Source: Rhynchopus sp. YZ270_cl-10 (taxonomy: Eukaryota > Euglenozoa > Diplonemea > Diplonemida > Diplonemidae). From it: 64,000 nt of DNA. The translations under genes and the position numbers were made by a program. The DNA is taken from positions 1,054,001 through 1,118,000 of the forward strand of contig OZ037915.1 in assembly GCA_964035575.1 (NCBI GenBank), in the 5' to 3' direction. Below the pieces are notes generated by a model. The model made no database searches and had not been told where the DNA came from. It was given only the letters and a program-made list of their open reading frames with translations. This document shows, piece by piece, positions 21,112 through 31,173 of this stretch; the stretch's first letter is position 1; each line of letters opens with the position of its first letter.

Positions 21112-21540
21112 ATGTCTTCTGGTTAGTCTGATTAGATTACTTAATGTTTGAACATTGGTTATTCATCAATCTTTTTTGTTGTATTTTTGAATCCTTTTTG
21201 TTTAGTTTTTGTGTTTTTTTTTTGTAAATATGCACATTCATCGTCTTCTAGTTAGTCACCTTGAAGGGAAAAAAAAAAATTCAGATGAACGCAAGCATCA
21301 CCATGCTTTACGACATGCTTTACAAGAAGAAAGAAGTTGACAGATGAATATGCTTGACACACATACACATCTTAACCCATGTGAAAGGGGAACATTTCTC
21401 CTTTTCCCCGTGGTCGATGAGTGCCGTACTGACCCAACAAGATGATCAATACATCGGGGGTCTGCACGACACTACTACAGTAGAGCAAACAAAAAGAGCG
21501 CAGTTTCATTATTTTACTGCAAGTGGAAATTTTCCAGGAA

Positions 21541-21646
21541 CCACCTGATTTATACCCCGCGTATAGCCCGTATAGGCCAAACCCCACCCATTCTTCCCAG
21601 CCTTTACGCGCAAAACGCGCCTATACGCGGGGTAAAAATCAGGTGG
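21541..21646. mobile_element. CCACCTG-family MITE, copy 1, 5-bp TSD
   Basis: Starts CCACCTGATTTATACCCCGC and ends with the complement, GCGGGGTAAAAATCAGGTGG. AGGAA lies on both sides (21536-21540 and 21647-21651). The interior is GC-rich with TATAGGC/CGTATAG words. Copies at 27562-27678 and 34878-35023. Confidence 0.85.
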
Positions 21647-21651
21647 AGGAA

Positions 21652-23029
21652 CAGGCCTTTTGCTAACTTTGGGATTTTCCCCCTGAATGGCATGATGGTC
21701 AAAAAAAAATAATTTCCTGGAAAAAAAAGTACATTCCGAGCTTTCCCGCCTGGTGAAAGCGGTCGTCGCGCGCTTCGCGCGCGCCTCCCTGCCAGCCACA
21801 GGGTGGAGAGGCGAAGGGTCAGCTTTGCGAGATATAAACAAAAAACGGAATATAATCCTTTATTAACGGTCCTTGGTCTTGCGCCTTACGTACACTAACC
21901 GTACAAAATCAATACGTCTTCCAGAAGCAGGGGCTGTTGCAACGGTTGGGTTCCTTTGAAATAAGAATGGTCAATTTTTTGCAGCTTGGGTCAAGTTTCA
22001 TTTCTGGCTGCAAAATGCAAGGGAATCCCCTTAGACATTGTAAAATGGCACCGTAGGCAGGAAGAAAATAGCGTACAGCGAGCGCAGCGAGCAGAAAAAT
22101 TGTAAGGTGTCATCGTGCCATCGTGCCATCGTGCCATCGTGCCATCGTGCCATCGTGCCATCGTGCCATCATGCCATCATGCCATCATGCCATCATGCCA
22201 TCATGCCATCATGCCATCATGCCATCATGCCATCATGCCATCATGCCATCATGCCATCATGCCATCATGCCATCATGCCATCATGCCATCATGCCATCAT
22301 GCCATCATGCCATCATGCCATCATGCCATCATGCCATCATGCCATCATGCCATCATGCCATCATGCCATCATGCCATCATGCCATCATGCCATCATGCCA
22401 TCATGCCATCATGCCATCATGCCATCATGCCATCATGCCATCATGCCATCATGCCATCATGCCATCATGCCATCATGCCATCATGCCATCATGCCATCAT
22501 GCCATCATGCCATCATGCCATCATGCCATCATGCCATCATGCCATCATGCCATCATGCCATCATGCCATCATGCCATCATGCCATCATGCCATCATGCCA
22601 TCATGCCATCATGCCATCGTGCCATCATGCCATCATGCCATCATGCCATCATGCCATCATGCCATCATGCCATCATGCCATCATGCCATCATGCCATCAT
22701 GCCATCATGCCATCATGCCATCATGCCATCATGCCATCATGCCATCATGCCATCATGCCATCGTGCCATCATGCCATCATGCCATCATGCCATCATGCCA
22801 TCATGCCATCATGCCATCATGCCATCATGCCATCATGCCATCATGCCATCATGCCATCATGCCATCATGCCATCATGCCATCATGCCATCTGGGGGGGAA
22901 ATCCCCAGGTGATGGATAGCGAAAGCCCTGCCCCACCACCCTCCGTGGCATGATGGTGGCATGATGGAAAAAAAAATAAAAAACGCCCAAAAACGTGGCA
23001 CGATGGCATGATGGTTAGCAAAAGGCCTG
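21652..23029. mobile_element. 1378-bp non-autonomous transposon with 9-bp TSD carrying an 8-bp satellite
   Basis: Ends are perfect 16-bp inverted repeats, CAGGCCTTTTGCTAAC and its complement. GTGGAGGAA flanks it at 21643-21651 and 23030-23038. The homologous empty site at 27675-27683 has a single GTGGAGGAA. A 9-bp duplication suggests a Mutator-like (MULE) transposase, but the ends alone do not prove it. Inside are a TCGCGCGCTTCGCGCGCGC hairpin near 21768, the GCCATCAT array at 22111-22890 and single GGCATGATGG words near both ends (21687-21700, 22948-23013). These look like the seed of the array. It inserted next to the end of the CCACCTG MITE. Confidence 0.93.
22111..22890. repeat. 8-bp satellite (GCCATCAT)n, about 97 copies
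   Basis: Units are GCCATCGT for the first seven or so, then almost uniformly GCCATCAT, with isolated GCCATCGT units near 22613-22620 and 22757-22764. Because 8 is not a multiple of 3, all three plus frames read the same His-Ala-Ile-Met-Pro-Ser-Cys cycle. These ORFs are artefacts. Confidence 0.98.
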
Positions 23030-23600
23030 GTGGAGGAATGTCGGGACACAAAAAAAAAAAAATGATAGGATAAGTCTAAGCCTCTTGTAGCAGTCATTTC
23101 TTTCAGACAATATCATATACTTTCCATTCGCAAGAAGAATAGCATGACATAATCAAAAAAATGAAATTCGAAAAATAAGAAAAAAAAAAAACTTTGAGCG
23201 ACGACTGCCCCCGGGGGGGACACAGCACATCTTTCAAAAGAGGGGAGGGGGAAATGGTAAAAAAAGGGTTGAGAAGAAAAAAACAGAACCGCCTTCAGGT
23301 GACCCTCTTCACCTTCGCTGTTGGGGCTGGCGTGCAGGAAACCCGCCAAGCCATCAACTATGATGGCAAAAAAGGGACCGTCTACAGAAGGTTCATACAC
23401 AAAAAAAATAACTAACACGCGTGAATAACAGGATATTTCTTCCAACAGAGCTTGAGTCTGGGAGGGTAAGGAAACAACTGCAACACCGTGACAAAGGTGA
23501 GGCAATCTTGGGTCACAATGAAAAAGCTATATTCGTGTGGAGGGAGGTGGGTACATTGGAAATAAAACTAGTGTGGAAGAAGGGGGGAGGGAGGTCAAAC

Positions 23601-25076
23601 TTACTCCTCGGACTTGAAGGTCTTGCCCGAAAGGATCTCGGCAACGATCTTGTCAGCCCACGCCTTCCCCTCACCCTGGAGCTTGGGCATGGCGTCCTCC
23701 TGGGAAAGGGGTGCGTCAAGACCACGCATGCGTGCCACAGCGTTCACAATATCCTGCTGCAGGTGGTTCAGCGGCTGTGCAGCCTCACGCAGGTGGTCGT
23801 TCTCCTCCATCTTCGGTGCGTCCGGCAGCGTCATCGGGCAGTCCGTACGCGGCGTGTCAAGGAACTGGTCCGCAAAAGATGCTGCCCACGCGTCACGCTT
23901 CGTCAGAGGCTCGCCCAGCCCGAACATCTCACGCATCGTCTTGATGATCGAGGTCAGCTCGTACTGCGAGTCACCCTGGTTCTCAGGGGCACCAATCACC
24001 TTCCCCTTCTCCACCCAAGGCGAGATCATGAGAGTCGGAATGCGGACTCCTGTTCTGTTGAAGCCGAAGTCCTTGTCAGGGAAGGAGGCGATGTCATCTG
24101 GTGCGGGTGCCTCCTCAGTGGGGACGTGGTCGTAGAAGCCACCGTGCTCGTCGTAGGTGATGATGAAGAGGGTGTTGTTCCAGTTCGGGCTGTCACGCAG
24201 TGTCTCGTACACATCCTTCATCAGCCTCTCTCCGTTGGCGACATTGTGGTCAGGGTGCTGGTCGTTTGCGCCCTTGAACGGGTCAGCGGGGTCCACAAAC
24301 CAACGGGGGTTCATGTAGGAGAAGGTGGGGAGGGAGCCCTTTCTGGCATCCTTCTTGAAGTCGTCCATCGTGTGGAACTTGCCGGGGTTGAGGGACAGAC
24401 CCTCCACCATCATCCCCTCAAGCGGGACGTCGGCGTAGTAGAACTTGGACTCGTAACCAGCCTCGTCGAACAGGTCAAAGAGCGTCTTTCCACCGTACAG
24501 CACACCGTGCTTGTTAAAGTGGCCCGTCGATGTGTCACCCTTCGAGGTTCCAAGAAGCTGGAACAGACGGTTCGGCCAAGTCGGGCCCGACACACTGCAG
24601 AAGAACTTGTCGAACAGGTTGAACTCTGCCGCAAGTGTCGACATGACTGGGAGGGTCTCAGGTGTGAACATGTTCAGGACAGAGGAGGGGTCCTTGTGGT
24701 GCTTACCCTCGAACTGCGCAAACCCATCCATGGTGGGCACTGCGTGTGCAGAGGGCTGGTGGCTGTCAGTCACACCGTAGACCTTGTCCGTGGTGGCACC
24801 ACAGCCGTGGTTCGGGTCGAAGGGTCCAACGTACGGGCTGGTCTTGTTCACGTAGATCCTCTTGCTGTTCGGGTCAGACACGTTCAGCAGGTTGTACTCC
24901 GTGCCGTTCAACCCGTTGACACCAGGGAAGAACCCACACATGTGGTCGAACGAACGGTTCTCCTCCATCAGCACAACAACGTGCTTGATCTTGTCCTGTG
25001 GCGGGACCACCTTCACCTTCCCCTCAGCCACACACAGCAGGGCCGACGCCCATACAAGCGCGCTTACCGTACGCAT
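23601..25076 (-). CDS. NPC-b: secreted phosphoesterase/phospholipase C-type enzyme, 491 aa
   Basis: Nearly identical to NPC-a over the signal peptide, ENRSFDH block, HPDH block and TYDEHGGFYDHV signature. Differences cluster at about 180-245. Here the copy has STGHFNKHGVLYGGKT, EGMMVEGLSLNPGK and ARKGSLP, where a has STSHWNDH, EAMIVERLSFDPTK and ARQGSLP. It also has a one-residue deletion in EEAPAPDDIASF, which matches NPC-d rather than its neighbours. That pattern fits local gene conversion. Same leader and start context as a and c (CATCCAG-GAGTTTTGATAAAAT-ATG). Secretion is expected; substrate unknown. Confidence 0.9.
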   Translation of the reverse strand: MRTVSALVWASALLCVAEGKVKVVPPQDKIKHVVVLMEENRSFDHMCGFFPGVNGLNGTEYNLLNVSDPNSKRIYVNKTSPYVGPFDPNHGCGATTDKVYGVTDSHQPSAHAVPTMDGFAQFEGKHHKDPSSVLNMFTPETLPVMSTLAAEFNLFDKFFCSVSGPTWPNRLFQLLGTSKGDTSTGHFNKHGVLYGGKTLFDLFDEAGYESKFYYADVPLEGMMVEGLSLNPGKFHTMDDFKKDARKGSLPTFSYMNPRWFVDPADPFKGANDQHPDHNVANGERLMKDVYETLRDSPNWNNTLFIITYDEHGGFYDHVPTEEAPAPDDIASFPDKDFGFNRTGVRIPTLMISPWVEKGKVIGAPENQGDSQYELTSIIKTMREMFGLGEPLTKRDAWAASFADQFLDTPRTDCPMTLPDAPKMEENDHLREAAQPLNHLQQDIVNAVARMRGLDAPLSQEDAMPKLQGEGKAWADKIVAEILSGKTFKSEE

Positions 25077-27100
25077 ATTTTATCAAAACTCCTGGATGTG
25101 TGTGTTGAAAGAAATAGACAAAAACCCCAATGAACCAGACGTGCGAAGTCACTCACTTCATGAAAGCGACTTGCGCCACAGCCACACCAGCTGAGTGCCA
25201 CACCCCTCCCCAATGACACACCCTGACTGCAACCCTCATTCAACACCTTTCTGCAGTGACACATTTACATCCCAACCCTGACACCCTTCCCCGTTCAGCA
25301 CGTCTTCTGGACAACACACCTTATAGAACAACACAGCACCTCAACACCAAGCAAACACTACGCCCATGAGACACACTCCACAGCAAGCAGACCCCCACCC
25401 TCACCCCTCCCCTGCCACATGGACCCCTTCCCTCGCCCATTCCATGGCCACTACCGGGAAGCTTTCTACTGCTTCAGAGACCTGACCATGCCTCCTGCCT
25501 CGCCCTTCACCCCCACCCTACACGTAAAACCACCCATGTGGAATGCCATCACTAACCAATCCTCAAAGTGCCTTATCACCTAACACCAGTAAACCCGCAA
25601 TGAAGCTTTTTAGGTTTGCTTTTGTATAGCAAAGGTCCTGACACCCTCAACAGCACACAGTGCTGTTCAGGAACACCCACGGCCATCCTGAGGGAGACCG
25701 AACAGGTGTGCTGTCTTCTCTGCAGCACAGAGAGCAGGCTGCAAAGACGAACCCAACCCCTGCCCCAGGTGCGGAGAGTACACCATACCCCCACCCTCTC
25801 CCTCGGCACAGGAGGAAGACCAATCCCCACCCTCCTCTTCGTGCACCCCTTCACCCACACCAGGCACCACAACGGGAAGCCACTTCACCAGCTTCTCCGA
25901 CACCCACACAGGGGCCGCACTGCGTGGCCTTCGCACCCCCACCCTCTCCCTCTGCACAGGAGGTATCCCAACCCCACCCTGCCTCCCCTTCCCCTTCTCC
26001 TTCCCCTTCACCCCCCTGCAGGCACGCCGCAAGGCAAAGGAGGTATGCGCCTCGTGGTCAACAAGCGTTTGCCTCGCACGGTCCTCTGCACGCAGTGTTT
26101 CCCCTATGCCACGCCATGCTGTGCTGCGTCGGCGACAATCGCTGCAAGCATCCCCAACTGCAGCACTTCACGGGAGAGACGCAGACTCATTTCATCATAG
26201 TCAACAAAAATGTGATCTTTGTTTTTGCTTATTTTGCCTTTTTTTGGTTTCCGCTTTTTTTTTGCTGAGGAGCGAGCAGTAGAGGGGGGGGGCAAAGTAA
26301 GGAAGTAATACCCCAACCCCTTCCCCCCCACACAACGCACATCAATTCAGAATAAGGGTACTTTAGAGTGTTTTGCACACATCTGCAAAAATGGAACCCT
26401 ATTGCAATCTGTTTTCCCGCCCCTTTATACACTTCCCGTAGGTACGTTTTAATGGACCCGATTTTCATATTTTTTTTTCGGGCAATTTTCGAATAGTTAA
26501 CGCATAGACTGATGCATATCACAAACATGAAGGACACACAAAGCGTTCACAGGGTAAAAAGAGCGCGCCTGGTCTGTATCAGGTCAAAACCCAACAAAAA
26601 AAAACCACAAAAACAAAGCACCAAAAACAGCCTGGTACAGATCTCAAAGTTATATTAAAAAAGGGGGGAAGGTCGCAGTCAAATATTCGAGCTTTTTTGC
26701 AAAGTCTTTATAAAGTCGTTACGGCTGTACTCTGCAACCTTCGATCACACCATCAATAAAGAAAACCTTTCTCTTGACCATCGCTTTGTTGAAATGGGCG
26801 GAAAGAGTTTTGCAAATAACAACAAAAGGACAGCGCTGTAAAAGCATCGGGCATTCGAGAGCGGGAGTAAGGGGGAATGCGGATATTGCACGGAGGCTCG
26901 AAGGGAGGAAAGGAAGGGAGGAAGAGAAAAAAACTGTGTGCCACACATCTACACGGTTTTGGAGAAGTCAAAAGGAGGGTACTTTGGAGGAAAATATGTG
27001 CCCTACTTTGACCCTGAGCTGCTACTTTTAAAGTAGCTCTCCTCATCGTGCATCTACGGGGGGGAAAAGGATTATAAGGTGGTCCTAAGCCTCTTCAGAT

Positions 27101-27263
27101 GGTTGTACAAAGTACTCGACGAGTAACGAGTACTCGAAAATAAAAAAACTAGTCCACTCGACACTCGAATACTCGACTGACCGTGGGGCGAGTACTTGAG
27201 TGTCGAATGAACTAGTTTTTTTTTATTTTTTTTTCATTTTCGAGTACTTTGTAAAGTACAACC
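27101..27263. mobile_element. Palindromic MITE-like element, copy 2
   Basis: GGTTGTACAAAGTACTCGA at the left is mirrored by TCGAGTACTTTGTA...CAACC at the right. The centre has ACTAGTCCACTCGACACTCG and a complementary arm. Same element as 20960-21111, with internal differences. Confidence 0.7.
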
Positions 27264-27561
27264 ATGTCTTCTGGTTAGTCACCTTGAAGAAAAAAAAAAA
27301 TTCGGATGAACGCAAGCATCACCATGCTTTACGACATGCTTTACAAGAAGAAAGAAGTTGACAGATGAATATGCTTGACACACATACACATCTTAACCCA
27401 TGTGAAAGGGGAACATTTCTCCTTTTCCCCGTGGTCGATCAGTGCCGTACTGACCCAACAAGATGATCAATACATCGGGGGTCTGCACGACACTACTACA
27501 GTAGAGCAAACAAAAAGAGCGCAGTTTCATTATTTTACTGCAAGTGGAAATTTTCCAGCAA

Positions 27562-27678
27562 CCACCTGATTTATACCCCGCGTATAGGCACGTAAAGGCC
27601 CGTACAGACCCGTACAGGCCAAAACCCACCCATTTTTCCCAGCCTTTACGCACTATACGCGGGGTAAAAATCAGGTGG
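27562..27678. mobile_element. CCACCTG-family MITE, copy 2
   Basis: Duplicate of 21541-21646 with the same TIRs (CCACCTGATTTATACCCCGC and complement) but a different GC-rich interior (CGTAAAGGCCCGTACAGACC). Flanks are AGCAA and AGGAA, a 5-bp duplication with one change. Confidence 0.8.
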
Positions 27679-28244
27679 AGGAATGTCGGGACACAAAAAA
27701 AAGAAAATGGTAGGATAAGTCTAAGCCTCTTGTAGCAGTCATTTCTTTCAGACAATATCATATACTTTCCATTCGCAAGAAGAATAGCATGACATAATCA
27801 AAAAAATGAAATTCGAAAAATAAGAGAAAAAAAAACTTTGAGCGACGACTGCCCCCGGGGGGGACACAGCACATCTTTCAAAAGAGGGGAGGGGGAAATG
27901 GTAAAAAAAGGGTTGAGAAGAAAAAAACCCAGAACCGCCTTCAGGTGACCCTCTTCACCTTCGCTGTTGGGGCTGGCGTGCAGGAAACCCGCCAAGCCAT
28001 CAACTATGATGGCAAAAAAGGACCGTCTACAGAAGGTTCATACACAAAAAAAATAACTAACACGCGTGAATAACAGGATATTTCTTCCAACAGAGCTTGA
28101 GTCTGGGAGGGTAAGGAAACAACTGCAACACCGTGACAAAGGTGAGGCAATCTTGGGTCACAAAGAAAAAGCTACATTCGTGTGGAGGGAGGTGGGTACG
28201 TTGGAAATAAAACTAGTGTGGAAGAAGGGGGAGGGAGGTCAAAC

Positions 28245-29723
28245 TTACTCCTCAGATTTGAAGGTTTTGCCCGAAAGGATCTCGGCAACGATCTTGTCAG
28301 CCCACGCCTTCCCCTCGCCCTGGAGCTTGGGCATGGCGTCCTCCTGGGAAAGGGGTGCGTCAAGACCACGCATGCGTGCCACAGCGTTCACAATGTCCTG
28401 CTGCAGGTGGTTCAGCGGCTGTGCAGCCTCACGCAGGTGGTCGTTCTCCTCCATCTTCGGTGCGTCCGGCAGCGTCATCGGGCAGTCCGTACGCGGCGTG
28501 TCAAGGAACTGGTCCGCAAAAGATGCTGCCCACGCGTCACGCTTCGTCAGAGGCTCGCCCAGCCCGAACATCTCACGCATCGTCTTGATGATCGAGGTCA
28601 GCTCGTACTGCGAGTCACCCTGGTTCTCAGGGGCACCAATCACCTTCCCCTTCTCCACCCAAGGCGAGATCATGAGAGTCGGAATGCGGACTCCTGTTCT
28701 GTTGAAGCCAAAGTCCTTCTCGGGGAAGGAGGGGATGTCGTCACCAGGTGCAGGTGCCTCCTCAGTGGGGACGTGGTCGTAGAAGCCACCGTGCTCGTCG
28801 TAGGTGATGATGAAGAGGGTGTTGTTCCAGTTCGGGCTGTCACGCAGGATCTCGTACACATCCTTCATCAACCTCTCTCCGTTGGCAACGTTGTGGTCAG
28901 GGTGCTGGTCGTTTGCGCCCTTGAACGGGTCAGCGGGGTCCACAAACCAACGGGGGTTCATGTAGGAGAAGGTGGGGAGGGAGCCCTGTCTGGCGTCCTT
29001 CTTGAAGTCGTCCATCGTGTGGAACTTGGCGGGGTCGAGGGACAGACGCTCCACAATCATGGCCTCAAGCGGGACGTCGGCGTAGTAGAACTTGGACTCG
29101 TAACCAGCCTCGTCGAACAGGTCAAAGAGCGTCTTTCCACCGTACAGCACACCGTGGTCGTTCCAGTGGCTTGTCGACGTGTCACCCTTCGAGGTTCCAA
29201 GAAGCTGGAACAGACGGTTCGGCCATGTCGGGCCCGACACACTGCAAAAGAACTTGTCGAACAGGTTGAACTCTGCCGCAAGTGTCGACATGACTGGGAG
29301 GGTCTCAGGTGTGAACATGTTCAGGACAGAGGAGGGGTCCTTGTGGCGCTTACCCTCGAACTGCGCAAACCCATCCATGGTGGGCACTGCGTGTGCAGAG
29401 GGCTGGTGGCTGTCAGTCACACCGTAGACCTTGTCAGTGGTGGCACTACAGCCGTGGTCAGGGTCGAAGGGTCCAACGTAGGGGCTGGTCTTGTTCACGT
29501 AGATCCTCTTGCTGTTCGGGTCAGACACGTTCAGCAGGTTGTACTCCGTGCCGTTCAACCCGTTGACACCAGGGAAGAACCCACACATGTGGTCGAACGA
29601 ACGGTTCTCCTCCATCAGCACAACAACGTGCTTGATCTTGTCCTGTGGCGGGACCACCTTCACCTTCCCCTCAGCCACACACAGCAGGGCTGACGCCCAT
29701 ACAAGCGCGCTTACGGTACGCAT
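28245..29723 (-). CDS. NPC-c: secreted phosphoesterase/phospholipase C-type enzyme, 492 aa
   Basis: Same architecture as NPC-a: signal peptide, ENRSFDH near 39-45, SAHAVP, SGPTWPNR, QHPDH, TYDEHGGFYDHV, and the C-terminal helix GKAWADKIVAEILSGKTFKSEE. In the variable window it is mostly a-like (STSHWNDH, EAMIVERLSLDPAK, ARQGSLP) but b-like at SKGDT and GVLYGGKT. It is also b-like at RTGVRIPTLMISPW. So it is a mosaic. The 3' flank (27680-28244) matches that of NPC-b. The 5' flank is homologous only to about 29850, with a 43-bp deletion, and then leaves the duplicated unit. Confidence 0.9.
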   Translation of the reverse strand: MRTVSALVWASALLCVAEGKVKVVPPQDKIKHVVVLMEENRSFDHMCGFFPGVNGLNGTEYNLLNVSDPNSKRIYVNKTSPYVGPFDPDHGCSATTDKVYGVTDSHQPSAHAVPTMDGFAQFEGKRHKDPSSVLNMFTPETLPVMSTLAAEFNLFDKFFCSVSGPTWPNRLFQLLGTSKGDTSTSHWNDHGVLYGGKTLFDLFDEAGYESKFYYADVPLEAMIVERLSLDPAKFHTMDDFKKDARQGSLPTFSYMNPRWFVDPADPFKGANDQHPDHNVANGERLMKDVYEILRDSPNWNNTLFIITYDEHGGFYDHVPTEEAPAPGDDIPSFPEKDFGFNRTGVRIPTLMISPWVEKGKVIGAPENQGDSQYELTSIIKTMREMFGLGEPLTKRDAWAASFADQFLDTPRTDCPMTLPDAPKMEENDHLREAAQPLNHLQQDIVNAVARMRGLDAPLSQEDAMPKLQGEGKAWADKIVAEILSGKTFKSEE

Positions 29724-31173
29724 ATTTTATCAAAACTCCTGGATGTGTGTGTTGAAAGAAATAGACAAGAACCCCAATGAACCAGACGTGCGAACTCACT
29801 CACCAGCTGAGTGTCACGACACCCTCCCCAATGACACACCCTGACTGCAACCACCCGACCACAGACACCCACCCTCTATCCACTGAACACATCACCACTC
29901 CATCGCCACATGAAGTCTTTCAGGACTGAGCCCGAACACCGACACTGGAAGCTCTCGCACCGAAGACATCTCTTACGAGGCACTGACCTTGCCCCCTTCC
30001 CCTTCCCCTCCCCCCCATCCCCACAGAACTTCACTTGCAACGTCCTGCTGCAGGGACATGACGTCCTTGAGCTGGAGTGCACATCAACCTCTGTATACAT
30101 GCGTCTGCATGACACGACTGTTGGTCTGATGTGGTCAGGGTGACGCTGTGTGCAGCACAGCTGGCCTCCAAATGGAGAACGTTCTCCTGCATACACCCCA
30201 GGAACACTGCTGCAAATAAGAGAGCACGCTCAACCTGACATCCTTCGTCCCCCGAGACGGATAGAATGCCCGCTGGGATGGAACAGTTGTACTACCGGGG
30301 CCACAACGCCCCCCCTCCCTCAAGGCATCTCCACAACGCTTCCCCCCACAGCACAATAAGCAACATAACAAAAGAAGACCCACCCTTTTGCCAGAGTACT
30401 GATGACGCAGCGTGGGTCTGCCGTGCTCTTCATCCACAGTGATGAATGCCCCATTTTTGCCCCACCCACCCCGCAACCCATGATGTCTCCTGCAGCAACT
30501 TTGACCTACGTACCTCACGATGACGTCGTCCTCGCACAGCAACGAGGAAGGCCGGCAGCGCGCGACATTTACACCTTTCAATATGGCTGTCGTTCCACAC
30601 ACCCTTCTTGCCCGGCAGCTCTGCAGTGTTCCCAGACACCCACCAGGCATATGCCTACGCATCCACCCCACACCGAGGGCCATCAACACAAAGCGAAGCT
30701 TGCGTGCAGTGAGATCCCCCCTCCCCCTCCCCCTTGACCCCCATCCCAGAAGCGGCTCTGATCATGCTCAAACCATGCGTGAACCATAGTGTGCATAATA
30801 CACCAATCCCTCTCAAACGGGGAGGGCCACGTCCTTCCTTGCATGAGAAGCGAAGCATGTGAATTCGGTGAATTAGGTGAATTTTCCCAGCACCCCGACC
30901 CGACCCGACCCGACCCGACCCAGATGCAAAAAGGGGGAAGGGAGAAAGATTGGTAAGAGACAAAAGGCTTGCGTGCTTGGGTCACCCAAGAAAAGAGAAG
31001 TTGAAAGATGAATGTGCTTCGCGTAAAAATAATTCGTATCCCTACCCATCCCTCAGCAGTGTTGCTGTCGGGAAGTATTCTGCTTGCAACGTGGAAACAT
31101 TGCAGTAAAAAGAAGAAGAAGCCCCACGCACCGCACTTTGCAATCGTTGGGTGCAATGGCTACCGTATCGCAA
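29724..31173. other. Intergenic, C/A-rich then mixed, nothing recognised
   Basis: 29.85-30.8 kb has the same C/A-rich plus-strand skew seen upstream of other NPC genes. A CGACC pentamer repeat lies at 30896-30920 and a GATGAATGTGCTTCGCGT copy of the dispersed hairpin lead near 31007. Several overlapping short ORFs occur, none convincing. Confidence 0.5.

Larger units (their letters stand above)
18210..23600. other. Upstream flank of NPC-a: duplicated unit carrying three transposon insertions
   Basis: 18210-21646 plus 23030-23600 is homologous to 25077-28244. The flank starts with C/A-rich DNA (18.3-18.95 kb), then AT-rich DNA. The two copies differ by the insertions at 18940-19475, 20086-20506 and 21652-23029. 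A further 130-140 bp (about 21126-21254) lies between direct repeats of GTCTTCTGGTTAGTC type here but is missing at 27265. About 260 bp at 25592-25852 is present only in the other copy. No gene is supported. Confidence 0.85.
25077..28244. other. Upstream flank of NPC-b, second copy of the duplicated spacer
   Basis: Homologous to 18210-23600 but without its three transposon insertions. It gives the empty sites at 26051-26058, near 26650 and at 27675-27683. An extra block at about 25592-25852 is not in the first copy. It contains the second copies of the AGTACTCG palindrome (27101-27263) and of the CCACCTG MITE (27562-27678). No gene supported. Confidence 0.85.

Noticed and set aside
22111-22890. 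CRISPR array
   Set aside because: Continuous short tandem repeat without spacers, in a eukaryotic context.
22107-22953. Three overlapping His-Ala-Ile-Met-Pro-Ser-Cys repeat ORFs
   Set aside because: Translations of an 8-bp satellite inside a transposon.
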